Positions 42,148 to 50,396 of a stretch of 64,000 bases of DNA are shown here, one piece after another (positions within the stretch are counted from its first letter, which is position 1; every line of letters begins with the position of its first letter). The stretch comes from Chryseosolibacter sp964532595 (GTDB lineage Bacteria; Bacteroidota; Bacteroidia; Cytophagales; Cyclobacteriaceae): the NCBI GenBank assembly GCA_964532595.1, contig CAZHIQ010000003.1, positions 62,001 through 126,000 of the forward strand. The letters are read 5' to 3'. The position numbers and the translations under genes are program-made. The notes below the pieces were generated by a model. It had not been told where the DNA came from and made no database searches. It saw nothing but the letters and a program-made list of their open reading frames with translations.

Positions 42148-43167
42148 TTATATTTTGTAGTATTCTCTGAACCAGTCGACGAATTTACCAACGCCTTCCT
42201 CGATGGGGGTCTCGGGTTTGAAGTCAACGTCACGCATGAGGTCATCAACGTCGGCAAAGGTTTCCGGTACATCGCCGTCCTGGATAGGCATGAAGTTCTT
42301 CACCGCTTTCTTTTGCGTTTTCTCCTCGACGATTTCAATGAATCGCAGAAGTTCAACGGGTTTGTTGTTTCCAATATTATATACTTTGTAGGGAGCGAAA
42401 CTTGTCGCGGGATCGGGGCTAAAGCCGCTCCATTCTTCGTTGGGTTTAGGGGGTCGCGGGATCAATCGTCCGATAGATTCAACGATGTCGTCCACATACG
42501 TAAAGTCGCGTTTCATTTTGCCGTGATTGTAGACATCGATCGGCTTACCTTCCAAAATGGCTTTGGTAAACAGAAACAAGGCCATATCAGGACGACCCCA
42601 GGGGCCGTACACGGTAAAGAACCTTAGCCCGGTTGTGGGAAGATTGTAGAGCGCCGAGTACGTGTGAGCCATCAGCTCGTTCGCCTTCTTCGATGCCGCA
42701 TACAGCGAGATAGGGTGGTCCACATTGTGGTGAATCGAGAAAGGCATTTTCTTGTTTGCCCCGTACACTGAGCTCGAAGACGCGTAAATGAGGTGGCCGG
42801 TCTTGTGGTGGCGGCACGCTTCAAGGATGTTAAGGAATCCGTGAAGATTGCTTTCCAGGTAAGCGTGCGGATTGACCAATGAGTAGCGCACACCTGCCTG
42901 CGCCGCGAGGTTTATCACACACGAGAAATTCCACTTGTCGAACAGCCGATTCAACCCTTCCCGGTCGGCGAGGTCAAGCTTTTCAAAAGAAAAAGAAGGG
43001 AGCTCTTTAAGTTGCGCAAGCCGAGCCTCCTTGAGCGTGACATCGTAGTAGTCGTTTAGATTGTCGATGCCAACGACCTTGTAGCCGAGATTTGTCGCTT
43101 TTTTGGTCAAATGGAATCCGATGAAACCGGCTGCTCCGGTGATGAGAATAGTATTGGATGAGGACAT
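42148..43167 (-). CDS. UDP-glucuronate 4-epimerase-like protein (LspL/CapI type)
   Basis: 339-aa SDR epimerase from MSSSNTILITGAAGFIGFHL. GIDNLNDYYDVTLKEARLAQ, INLAAQAGVRYSLVNPHAY, SSSSVYGANKKMPFS, SLYAASKKANELMAHTY (Tyr-x3-Lys), TVYGPWGRPDMALF and KRDFTYVDDIVESI are hallmarks of UDP-uronate 4-epimerases. It would make UDP-GalA, or with the neighbouring dehydrogenase UDP-GalNAcA. It is the first gene of the polysaccharide operon, preceded by a -7 promoter match. The 23 codons open upstream were excluded. Confidence 0.92.
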   Translation of the reverse strand: MSSSNTILITGAAGFIGFHLTKKATNLGYKVVGIDNLNDYYDVTLKEARLAQLKELPSFSFEKLDLADREGLNRLFDKWNFSCVINLAAQAGVRYSLVNPHAYLESNLHGFLNILEACRHHKTGHLIYASSSSVYGANKKMPFSIHHNVDHPISLYAASKKANELMAHTYSALYNLPTTGLRFFTVYGPWGRPDMALFLFTKAILEGKPIDVYNHGKMKRDFTYVDDIVESIGRLIPRPPKPNEEWSGFSPDPATSFAPYKVYNIGNNKPVELLRFIEIVEEKTQKKAVKNFMPIQDGDVPETFADVDDLMRDVDFKPETPIEEGVGKFVDWFREYYKI

Positions 43168-43196
43168 AGTTTGCAAGTGGAGTTCTTCGAGGACGG

Positions 43197-43230
43197 CAAA
43201 AATAGGAAGATTAGCCGTATTGTATATAAA
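43197..43230 (-). promoter_or_regulatory. Promoter of the polysaccharide operon
   Basis: TATTTTTG (43197-43204) matches TAnnTTTG exactly on the minus strand, 29 nt before the first gene of the cluster. TTTA at 43227-43230 is a one-mismatch -33 box at 22-nt spacing. It lies in the divergent gap shared with ccmB and is the best candidate for transcription of the 18-gene operon. Confidence 0.5.
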
Positions 43231-43279
43231 TTGCACCTTGGATTTAGCATACTGTCCGTGAATCTCGGACTGAACGGCT

Positions 43280-43990
43280 TTGTTGACCGGTGCCGGAAGA
43301 ATCCTGTCAAAAATCTTTCAGAATTTGTGGGCTGACGTCGCCATACTATTAAAAAAGGAGTTTACGATAGAGCTTCGCCGGAAGTCGGTGATTTCGGGCA
43401 TCGCCCTGTACCTGCTCAGCCTGATTTTTATCTGTTACATCACCTTCAGCCTACACCACAATACCATCAATGCGGCCACCTGGTCTGCTCTCTTCTGGCT
43501 GACGATCCTTTTTTCGGTGGTCAACACGGTGGCCAAGAGCTTTATTGGCGAGCGAAAGGGCCTGTCTATATACTATTACGCTATCGCGGGTCCGGACCGT
43601 ATTATCATTGCAAAGATTCTCTACAATTCGATTTTGTGTTTTGTGCTGTCAGTAGTGGGATATGGCTTTTTCAGCGTCTTTATAGCCAATCCGGTTGGTG
43701 ACAAAGTGCTTTTTCTGACCACCTTGCTTCTGACGTCGATTGGGTTTTCAGGGGCGTTGACCCTTATTTCGGCGATTGCGGCGCGGGCTAATAACAGTAA
43801 TATCCTGATGGCCGTTATGAGCTTTCCCATTCTTATCGGGATACTTCTGATGGCGATCCGCATTACCAAGAACGTGGTTGATCAACTCGACCCTACGGTG
43901 AGCTACGATGAACTGTTGAATCTTCTTGCCATAGACGGAATTCTTGCAGCTCTGGCTTACGTGCTCTTCCCCTACGTTTGGCGAAGCTAA
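43280..43990 (+). CDS. ccmB: Heme exporter membrane subunit CcmB
   Basis: Membrane subunit of the CcmAB ABC complex that drives release of holo-CcmE. The frame gives up to 236 aa with six membrane segments; the typical start region LLKKEFTIELRRKSVISGIA precedes the first segment and GFSGALTLISAIAARANNSN and LMAVMSFPILIGIL are family-like. The first codon is uncertain: no ATG lies before the conserved part, so TTG at 43280 or TTG at 43325 (the second giving ~221 aa, the usual size) is needed. ccmA is not adjacent. First gene of the ccm operon. Confidence 0.88.
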   Translation: MLTGAGRILSKIFQNLWADVAILLKKEFTIELRRKSVISGIALYLLSLIFICYITFSLHHNTINAATWSALFWLTILFSVVNTVAKSFIGERKGLSIYYYAIAGPDRIIIAKILYNSILCFVLSVVGYGFFSVFIANPVGDKVLFLTTLLLTSIGFSGALTLISAIAARANNSNILMAVMSFPILIGILLMAIRITKNVVDQLDPTVSYDELLNLLAIDGILAALAYVLFPYVWRS

Positions 43991-44099
43991 CGGAGCGGAA
44001 GCGGCTGTTTTGCCCTCTTCCGGCCATGATTTTAAAAACTACATTTAGTAGGGGTATCCGCGTTTCATGACTAAATTGCGCCGGTTTTAGGTGGGTATC

Positions 44100-44777
44100 A
44101 TGAACAAATGGTTGAAAATTCTGGCAATTGGAATCCTGGTATTCGTTCATACAGCCGGATTGCTGTCGGACGTTCCGCGCCTTGATATCCTCAACGAAAC
44201 AGTCCGTGCCCTATACTTCCATGTTCCGATGTGGTTTGGGATGGTGCTCCTTTACGGTTTTTCCCTTTTCCATGCAATTCGCTATCTCAGGAAGCCGGAT
44301 CCTGCCCTTGATCATAAGTCAGTAGAATACGCCCACGTTGCAACGGCTTTCGGGTTGCTGGGAATCTTTACCGGCATGCTGTGGGCCAATTACACGTGGG
44401 GTTCACCGTGGCACGGGGATCCGAAGCAAAATGGAGCGGCTATTGCGCTTCTGGTTTACCTGGCCTATTTCGTGCTGAGGGGCTCCATTGATAATCAGGA
44501 ACAGAGAGCACGGCTTAGCGCCGTTTATAACATTTTTGCATTTGCTGCGATGATTCCGCTGATTTTTATCATCCCTCGATTGCAGGATTCTCTGCATCCG
44601 GGCAGTGGGGGCAATCCCGGCTTCAATGCCTATGATCTTGACAACCGAATGCGGGTAATCTTCTATCCGGCGGTGATCGGTTGGTTTCTCATCGGCCTCT
44701 GGATTGCCAATCTCCGGATTCGGTTTCGCGCCCTACACGACAAAAATCTTGACTTAGCCTATGAAAGCGATGACTAG
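44100..44777 (+). CDS. ccmC: Heme-handling protein CcmC
   Basis: 225-aa membrane protein with six segments that loads heme onto CcmE. The Trp-rich heme-handling loop NYTWGSPWHGDPKQN and flanking His residues (YFHVPMWFG, RYLRKPDPALDHKSVEYAHV) are visible. ATG at 44100 preferred; a GTG three codons upstream is also in frame. About 110 nt separate it from ccmB, and ccmD starts 17 nt inside its end. Confidence 0.93.
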   Translation: MNKWLKILAIGILVFVHTAGLLSDVPRLDILNETVRALYFHVPMWFGMVLLYGFSLFHAIRYLRKPDPALDHKSVEYAHVATAFGLLGIFTGMLWANYTWGSPWHGDPKQNGAAIALLVYLAYFVLRGSIDNQEQRARLSAVYNIFAFAAMIPLIFIIPRLQDSLHPGSGGNPGFNAYDLDNRMRVIFYPAVIGWFLIGLWIANLRIRFRALHDKNLDLAYESDD

Positions 44778-45006
44778 AATAATGTGTGCCTGTATGATGC
44801 TTGTCGCATCAAGCGCTTTTGGCCAGAGTGCCGAAATGGCGGATGCCTTCCGTGCCGACGGCAAGATATACGTGGTAGTAGCCATCGTTTTGATTGTCCT
44901 GTTTGGCCTGATTGCGTATTTGTTCATGCTTGACCGGAAGCTTACCCGTCTGGAGCGGGGATTTCAGGAAAAGAATCAAACTAAAGAGACGCGCAAAGCG
45001 TTCTGA
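44761..45006 (+). CDS. ccmD: CcmD-like small membrane protein
   Basis: 81-aa protein with a short hydrophobic N-terminus resembling a signal peptide (MKAMTRIMCACMMLVASSAF), then one membrane segment (about 37-58, IYVVVAIVLIVLFGLIAYLF) and a basic tail LDRKLTRLERGF. This layout fits the Bacteroidota form of CcmD, which stabilises CcmC-CcmE. Assignment depends on size and position between ccmC and ccmE. Confidence 0.75.
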   Translation: MKAMTRIMCACMMLVASSAFGQSAEMADAFRADGKIYVVVAIVLIVLFGLIAYLFMLDRKLTRLERGFQEKNQTKETRKAF

Positions 45007-45035
45007 TTTCGACCGAAGTTTCAAGCCATTTCGCG

Positions 45036-45440
45036 ATGAAAAAATCCCACATCTTTATCATTGTTATCATAGCTGCAGCGATCGGCATACTGGTATCAAC
45101 AGCCGGCGATGCCAGTACGTACGTTGATTTTAGCACAGCATACAAGCTGGCCAGCAATGGCAATAAGCGCGATATCCACGTCGTCGGTGAGCTGACCAAA
45201 GATGCCCAGGGCAATGTGATCGGTATCGAAACAGGGCTCGACAAAGTTTCCTTCAGTTTCGTTCTCGTGGATGAAAAAGGTCGGAAACAGCGCGTTGAAT
45301 ACAACGAACCCATGCCTCAGGATTTTGCCCGGTCGGAAAAAGTCGTGGTGATTGGTCGCTACGAAGGGGAAACTTTCAAGGCGAGCAAGATATTACTGAA
45401 ATGTCCCTCCAAGTATCAGGAAGAAGGTGTAACGGTTTAA
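45036..45440 (+). CDS. ccmE: Cytochrome c maturation heme chaperone CcmE (CxxxY type)
   Basis: 134-aa periplasmic heme chaperone with an N-terminal anchor (about 5-24) and an OB-fold domain (HVVGELTKDAQGNVIGIETG, FVLVDEKGRKQRVEYNEPMP, KVVVIGRYEGETFKASKILL). In most bacteria heme is bound covalently by a His in HxxxY. Here the matching site reads CPSKY, with Cys123 in place of His. CxxxY CcmE proteins are known from archaea and some bacteria and tend to occur with reduced Ccm systems. Lies between ccmD and ccmF. Confidence 0.93.
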   Translation: MKKSHIFIIVIIAAAIGILVSTAGDASTYVDFSTAYKLASNGNKRDIHVVGELTKDAQGNVIGIETGLDKVSFSFVLVDEKGRKQRVEYNEPMPQDFARSEKVVVIGRYEGETFKASKILLKCPSKYQEEGVTV

Positions 45441-45474
45441 CAACCTTCCTAAAATTCGTACTTCCTCATTCGCT

Positions 45475-48033
45475 ATGATTCATTATTTTATCGGTGACCT
45501 GGGTCATTTCTTTGTCATAACTTCGTTTGTCACGGCCCTCGCCTCCGCATTCTCTTACTTCAAGGCGACATCAGCGAAGTCTCTCGAGCAGGACAAATTC
45601 TGGAGACAGAACGGAAAGGTTAGTTTTTTTGCACACGCGATATCAGTTCTCGGTATTTGCGTAGCGTTGTTTGTCATCATCGCGAATCACTATTTCGAAT
45701 ATCACTACGCTTATAATTATTCAGACAGCAAGCTCCCCAACCATTATCTGGTTTCTACCTTCTGGAACGGGCAGGAGGGAAGCTTTCTTCTGTGGATGTT
45801 CTGGCATGCGGTACTCGGTATCGTGCTGATTCTTACCAACCGCTTCTGGGAAGCTCCGGTAATGACGGTGTTTGCTATCGTGCAGGCCTTCCTGGCGTCG
45901 ATGATTCTCGGCGTCGTGTTGCCTGGAATTGACTTCAAGATCGGTAGCTCTCCGTTTATATTGCTGCGCGACGCTATTCCGGATGCTCCGGTCTTCCAGA
46001 CACAACCGGACTATGTTCCGCCCGATGGCCGGGGTCTCAACCCACTGCTGCAAAACTACTGGATGGTTATCCACCCGCCGACGCTCTTCCTGGGTTTTGC
46101 CGCGACGTTGATCCCCTTCTCATTCTGTATAGCCGGACTGTGGTTGAAGAAATATCGCGACTGGGTCAGGCCGGCGCTTCCGTGGAGTTTGTTTGCCGCT
46201 GCAACGCTGGGCCTGGGTATTTTGATGGGCGGATATTGGGCTTATGAAACGCTGAATTTTGGAGGCTACTGGAATTGGGATCCCGTCGAAAATGCGGTGT
46301 ACGTACCATGGCTCGTTCTTGTCGCTGGCATTCATACGATGATTACGTACAAGAACAGCGAGACAGCGTTGAAGGCTTCGATCATTCTTGTGGTCGTTAC
46401 CTTTGTCCTGATTCTCTATTCAACGTTCCTTACAAGGAGTGGTATCCTTGGCGACGCGTCGGTACATTCGTTCACCGACCTTGGCCTGTCGGGCCAACTC
46501 CTGCTCTACATGTTCTTCTTTCTGTTTCTGGCTGCGGCCTTGTGCATCTGGCGATGGAAAGAAATTCCAACGACTGATAAAGAGGTTTCGACCTATTCGC
46601 GCGAGTTCTGGATTTTTGTAGGCGTGACGGTTTTGTGCCTGATGGGTTTTCAGGTTATTGTGCCGACGTCTATCCCTGTGTGGAATAGCATAGTGAATAA
46701 TGTTTTTGGCGGCTCTTCGAATATGGCGCCGCCTGCCGATCAGGTGGGATACTACACATCCTGGCAATTGTGGTTTGCCGTAGGGCTTGCACTGCTCTCA
46801 GGCGTAGGACAATACTTCTGGTGGAAGAAAATAGACCTTCGCCAGCTGTGGAAGGAGTTGCTGGGTCCCGTGCTTGTCGCCCTGGTGGCCTTCGTCATCC
46901 TTCTGCAGATCATAATATATCAATTCGGTGCCGAAGCTATTCTCAATGCCGGTTTCATGGCCGTTCTTCTCTCCGGCCTGTTTACGATCACGGCAAATGG
47001 AAAAATTCTTATTAGTGTTATTAAATCAAGTCCGGGATTGTCGGGCGGTGCTGTTGCGCACATTGGAGTCGGAATGATGCTTGTGGGCATTGTCTTCTCG
47101 TCGGGCTATTCCAATGTTGTCTCGTTGAATAACACAGGATTGCTGTACAGCCGTGAGGCAAGCGATGAATTCAACCGCGAGAACCTGCTACTGTTTATCA
47201 ACGAACCCCGGACAATGGCAGGCTATCATATAGAATTTAAGGGAGATCGACTTGAGGCACGTGAAAAATCAGGATACATTGATCCAAACGATGTCCAGTT
47301 TACTGAAGATCCCTACAGAGTTGTTGCGAAGCGAGATATCATTTACAGGAATCGGAAGATGTTCACAGCGGGGGATACTTTTGAGATCTTCCCCGAGAAC
47401 CGATATTATGAGATTCAACTGATCAGTCAGAACGGAAAGGAGCATCGCCTGTATCCGCGTGTCCAGGATAATCCGCAAATGGGACTTGCGGCCTCACCGG
47501 ATATTAAACGAGACCTTGCCAAGGACCTTTACGCCCATGTTGTCGATCTCAACGATCCGGAAAAAGCTGAGTGGAGCGAATTGGAAGAGATACGCGTAGG
47601 GTTTAATGAACAGTTCTTCGCAAACGACTATGTGGCGACGCTTGAGAAGGTAGAACGTATTTATTCAATCGGGTCCGTAACTCTTGATTCCACTGATGTC
47701 GCTGTAAGAGGATATGTTCGCGTTCAGGGTGAGTATCGGGATTACATCGCTGAGCCCATTTTCGTGATTCGCAACCGGATGGTTGGGCGCATTCCATATG
47801 AAGTGAGCGATTTGGGTGTACAGTTCACGTTGATGAACATTCACCCTGAAACAAACCAATTCACCATTGGGTTAAGTACTCGTCAGAAGGACTATGTTAT
47901 TCTGAAGGCATTCGAGAAACCTCTTATCAACGTGCTCTGGATAGGTACTCTCATGCTTATGCTGGGTATGTCGCTGGCTATGATTCGTCGTTTCCGGGAG
48001 TTTCAGAAGATGAAGCTCAAGGGGCTCGAATAG
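45475..48033 (+). CDS. ccmF: Cytochrome c heme lyase subunit CcmF
   Basis: 852-aa membrane protein attaching heme to apocytochrome c. The heme-handling WWD-type motif GGYWNWDPVENAVYVPW lies around residues 261-277, and YWMVIHPPTLFLGFAATLIP provides a conserved His before it. About twelve to fourteen membrane segments are followed by a large periplasmic region (about 560-820) and a last segment. It is longer than the usual ~650 aa because of this extra-membrane part. Last gene of the ccm operon, ended by a strong hairpin. Confidence 0.95.
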   Translation: MIHYFIGDLGHFFVITSFVTALASAFSYFKATSAKSLEQDKFWRQNGKVSFFAHAISVLGICVALFVIIANHYFEYHYAYNYSDSKLPNHYLVSTFWNGQEGSFLLWMFWHAVLGIVLILTNRFWEAPVMTVFAIVQAFLASMILGVVLPGIDFKIGSSPFILLRDAIPDAPVFQTQPDYVPPDGRGLNPLLQNYWMVIHPPTLFLGFAATLIPFSFCIAGLWLKKYRDWVRPALPWSLFAAATLGLGILMGGYWAYETLNFGGYWNWDPVENAVYVPWLVLVAGIHTMITYKNSETALKASIILVVVTFVLILYSTFLTRSGILGDASVHSFTDLGLSGQLLLYMFFFLFLAAALCIWRWKEIPTTDKEVSTYSREFWIFVGVTVLCLMGFQVIVPTSIPVWNSIVNNVFGGSSNMAPPADQVGYYTSWQLWFAVGLALLSGVGQYFWWKKIDLRQLWKELLGPVLVALVAFVILLQIIIYQFGAEAILNAGFMAVLLSGLFTITANGKILISVIKSSPGLSGGAVAHIGVGMMLVGIVFSSGYSNVVSLNNTGLLYSREASDEFNRENLLLFINEPRTMAGYHIEFKGDRLEAREKSGYIDPNDVQFTEDPYRVVAKRDIIYRNRKMFTAGDTFEIFPENRYYEIQLISQNGKEHRLYPRVQDNPQMGLAASPDIKRDLAKDLYAHVVDLNDPEKAEWSELEEIRVGFNEQFFANDYVATLEKVERIYSIGSVTLDSTDVAVRGYVRVQGEYRDYIAEPIFVIRNRMVGRIPYEVSDLGVQFTLMNIHPETNQFTIGLSTRQKDYVILKAFEKPLINVLWIGTLMLMLGMSLAMIRRFREFQKMKLKGLE

Positions 48034-48057
48034 AAAACTCATCACAAAGACCTAATG

Positions 48058-48092
48058 AAAAGGCCATTCCGGGAGTACCGGAATGGCCTTTT
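48058..48092. terminator. Bidirectional intrinsic terminator between ccmF and the permease gene
   Basis: Perfect 15-bp inverted repeat (AAAAGGCCATTCCGG with its complement) around GAGTA, with A and T runs at both ends of the stem. It lies 24 nt past ccmF and 45 nt past the convergent permease gene, so it can end both transcripts. Confidence 0.85.
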
Positions 48093-48137
48093 GCTTTCAA
48101 TTTGCGCTACTCCTTCTGGCGGAATGCGGGAGTGCCG

Positions 48138-49592
48138 TCAGGGCCTGCGCCCGTGTCGGAGGACGCTGCGTTTCTTGCTGTAGACGAAGTAGATCACGAT
48201 GCCGAGTAGCATCCATGCACCGAGACGTATCCAGGTGTCGGCAGGCAGGTAGACCATCATGAACATACACGTCGCTACTCCGAGGATGGGGATTAGCGGA
48301 ACAAGCGGAACCTTGAAGGTACGCGGGGCGTCGGGTTGTTTTACACGGAGTACCCAGATACCGATACAAACCAGAACAAAGGCAAAGAGTGTTCCGATAC
48401 TCACCATCTCGCCCACCACATTGGCAGGGACAAAAGCGGCGAACAGACTCACAAACAGCATAAAGAGTAAGTTCGACTTGTAAGGTGTTTTCCACTTCGG
48501 GTGAATTTCCGAGAAAAGTTTGGGGAGAAGTCCATCCTGCGACATCGAGTAGAACACCCTTGATTGGCCGAGGAGCATCACGAGGATAACGGAAACATAG
48601 CCAGCGAGGATGGCCAGAATAACGGCCTGTTGCAGAAAGACGTAAGGCGTATGGGCAATGGCCACCGCAACGGGCGCGATACCGTCTTTCCCGGCGAATT
48701 CCTGATAATTGGCCAGACCCAGCATGACGTGGGCGAAGAGCATATAGAGGATGGTACAGACGATAAGCGAACCCAGGATTCCGATCGGCATATCACGCTT
48801 GGGATTCTTGGTTTCCTGCGCCGCTGTGGAGACGGCGTCAAATCCTATATAGGCGAAGAATACTATCGCTGCAGCGCGGATAATACCGCTGAATCCAAAT
48901 TCACCGAATATTCCTGTGTTTGCCGGGATGTAGGGCTGATAGTTTTCCGGCTTGATATAGGCCCACCCGAGGATCACGAAGGCAAGAACTACTCCGACTT
49001 TCAAGGCTACAATAATGGCGTTAGCGAGTGCTGATTCCTGTGTGCCTTTCATCAGGATGAGCGAAACAACTACGATAATGAATACGGCGGGAAGGTTCAT
49101 GACGCCTGATACCAATGTTCCATCCGCCAGTGTGATGGTTTGGAACGGCGATATTGTCAGCTCCGGGGGTAAGTATATGTCGTAATATTCAAGAAATTTG
49201 AGGAGGTATCCTGACCAACTGATCGCGACTGTCGCAGCTCCCAGCGCGTACTCGAGCACGAGATCCCATCCGATAATCCAGGCGATGAACTCACCCATGG
49301 TGGCGTATGAGTACGTGTAGGCGCTCCCGGCGATAGGAATCATCGATGCGAACTCCGCATAGCACAGGCCGGCGAACGCGCAACCTACGGCTGCGATGAC
49401 AAACGAAATGGTTATCGCTGGCCCGGCATTGTTAGCCGCTGCGAGCCCGGTAATGGAGAAAAGACCCGCACCAATAATAGCGCCTACACCCAGGGCCACA
49501 AGATTTGCGGGACCCAAAGTGCGCTTCAACTCCACGGAGCCTTCAGCCTGCGCCATGAGTGCCGCCAACGGCTTCTTGATAAACAAACTCAT
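48138..49592 (-). CDS. Amino acid permease (APC superfamily, CAT-like)
   Basis: 484-aa inner-membrane transporter with about twelve to fourteen segments. The N-terminal LGPANLVALGVGAIIGAGLF is the conserved APC substrate-binding helix 1; CAFAGLCYAEFASMIPIAGS and FFAYIGFDAVSTAAQETKNP (helix 6 region) are typical of the cationic amino acid transporter/YfnA branch. It presumably takes up amino acids by proton symport; substrate unknown. It is monocistronic, ended by the bidirectional hairpin. Confidence 0.92.
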   Translation of the reverse strand: MSLFIKKPLAALMAQAEGSVELKRTLGPANLVALGVGAIIGAGLFSITGLAAANNAGPAITISFVIAAVGCAFAGLCYAEFASMIPIAGSAYTYSYATMGEFIAWIIGWDLVLEYALGAATVAISWSGYLLKFLEYYDIYLPPELTISPFQTITLADGTLVSGVMNLPAVFIIVVVSLILMKGTQESALANAIIVALKVGVVLAFVILGWAYIKPENYQPYIPANTGIFGEFGFSGIIRAAAIVFFAYIGFDAVSTAAQETKNPKRDMPIGILGSLIVCTILYMLFAHVMLGLANYQEFAGKDGIAPVAVAIAHTPYVFLQQAVILAILAGYVSVILVMLLGQSRVFYSMSQDGLLPKLFSEIHPKWKTPYKSNLLFMLFVSLFAAFVPANVVGEMVSIGTLFAFVLVCIGIWVLRVKQPDAPRTFKVPLVPLIPILGVATCMFMMVYLPADTWIRLGAWMLLGIVIYFVYSKKRSVLRHGRRP

Positions 49593-49701
49593 GTAATTCC
49601 AGGGTTTGGTTTAAATAATCCCTAAAAGTAACAAGAATATACAATTGGGCCGTATCGTTTTTTTGCACGGCGCCCGAAATAACCGCTTGCCCGGAGACTG
49701 A

Positions 49702-50379
49702 TTACTGGGGAGATTCTTCCTGATGCTGTTCGTTTTCTTCGGTGTCTCCGGTCGGGCGGCTGTCTACGGCCTGCTCGCCAAAGACGACAGAAGATGTTGC
49801 TCCTTTTTCTTCTTTGAAGAAGGCTCGTTGTCGCAGGAGTATGATAAGGACACCGATAAAAATGGAAGAGTCGGCGATGTTGAAGACGGGACTGAAAAAG
49901 AGGAAGTCATCGCCGCCGACAAAAGGTACCCAATCGGGCCAGGTGAAATCAAACAGCGGGAAGAACAGCATATCGATCACCTGCCCGTGAAACCAGGGCG
50001 TAGGGGAGTCGGGGGGATGATTGTTCAGCAACACGCCGTAGAATATACTGTCAATAACATTCCCTACGGCGCCGCCGAGGATCAAGGCCATACACCAGAG
50101 AAAACCGGGGTGAGTGTTGCGAAGAGCCATCTTCCAGAGGTAGTAGCCGATCCCGATCATGGCCACTATGCGAAAACCGGTGAGGGCCAGTTTTCCGAAT
50201 TCATTATTCCACCGGATGCCGAATGCCATACCCGGGTTCAGGAGGTAATGCAGACGAAACCATTCACCGATAACATTGATCTCCTGGTGGAGATACATAT
50301 AGTTGTGGACAAGAAGCTTCGAGGTCTGGTCAATAACAATGATGACAAGCGCAAGGATGAAATATTTGTAGATCTTCAT
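49702..50379 (-). CDS. lspA: Lipoprotein signal peptidase (signal peptidase II)
   Basis: Aspartyl protease of the inner membrane that cleaves prolipoproteins after lipidation. 225 aa, four membrane segments; IDQTSKLLVHNYM, LNPGMAFGIRW, GGAVGNVIDSIFYG, catalytic Asp136 (HGQVIDMLF) and Asp170 (PVFNIADSSIFIG). It has an insertion between the two aspartates and a charged C-terminal tail (about 190-225), both common in Bacteroidota. It follows ileS by 17 nt, the classic ileS-lspA pair. Confidence 0.96.
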   Translation of the reverse strand: MKIYKYFILALVIIVIDQTSKLLVHNYMYLHQEINVIGEWFRLHYLLNPGMAFGIRWNNEFGKLALTGFRIVAMIGIGYYLWKMALRNTHPGFLWCMALILGGAVGNVIDSIFYGVLLNNHPPDSPTPWFHGQVIDMLFFPLFDFTWPDWVPFVGGDDFLFFSPVFNIADSSIFIGVLIILLRQRAFFKEEKGATSSVVFGEQAVDSRPTGDTEENEQHQEESPQ

Positions 50380-50396
50380 GATGGCTGTTTACACCG

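Noticed and set aside
24290..43167. Considered whether the glycan cluster is a recent horizontal island with mobile elements
   Set aside because: No transposase, integrase, tRNA target or direct flanking repeats were seen; variable content alone is not evidence of recent transfer.
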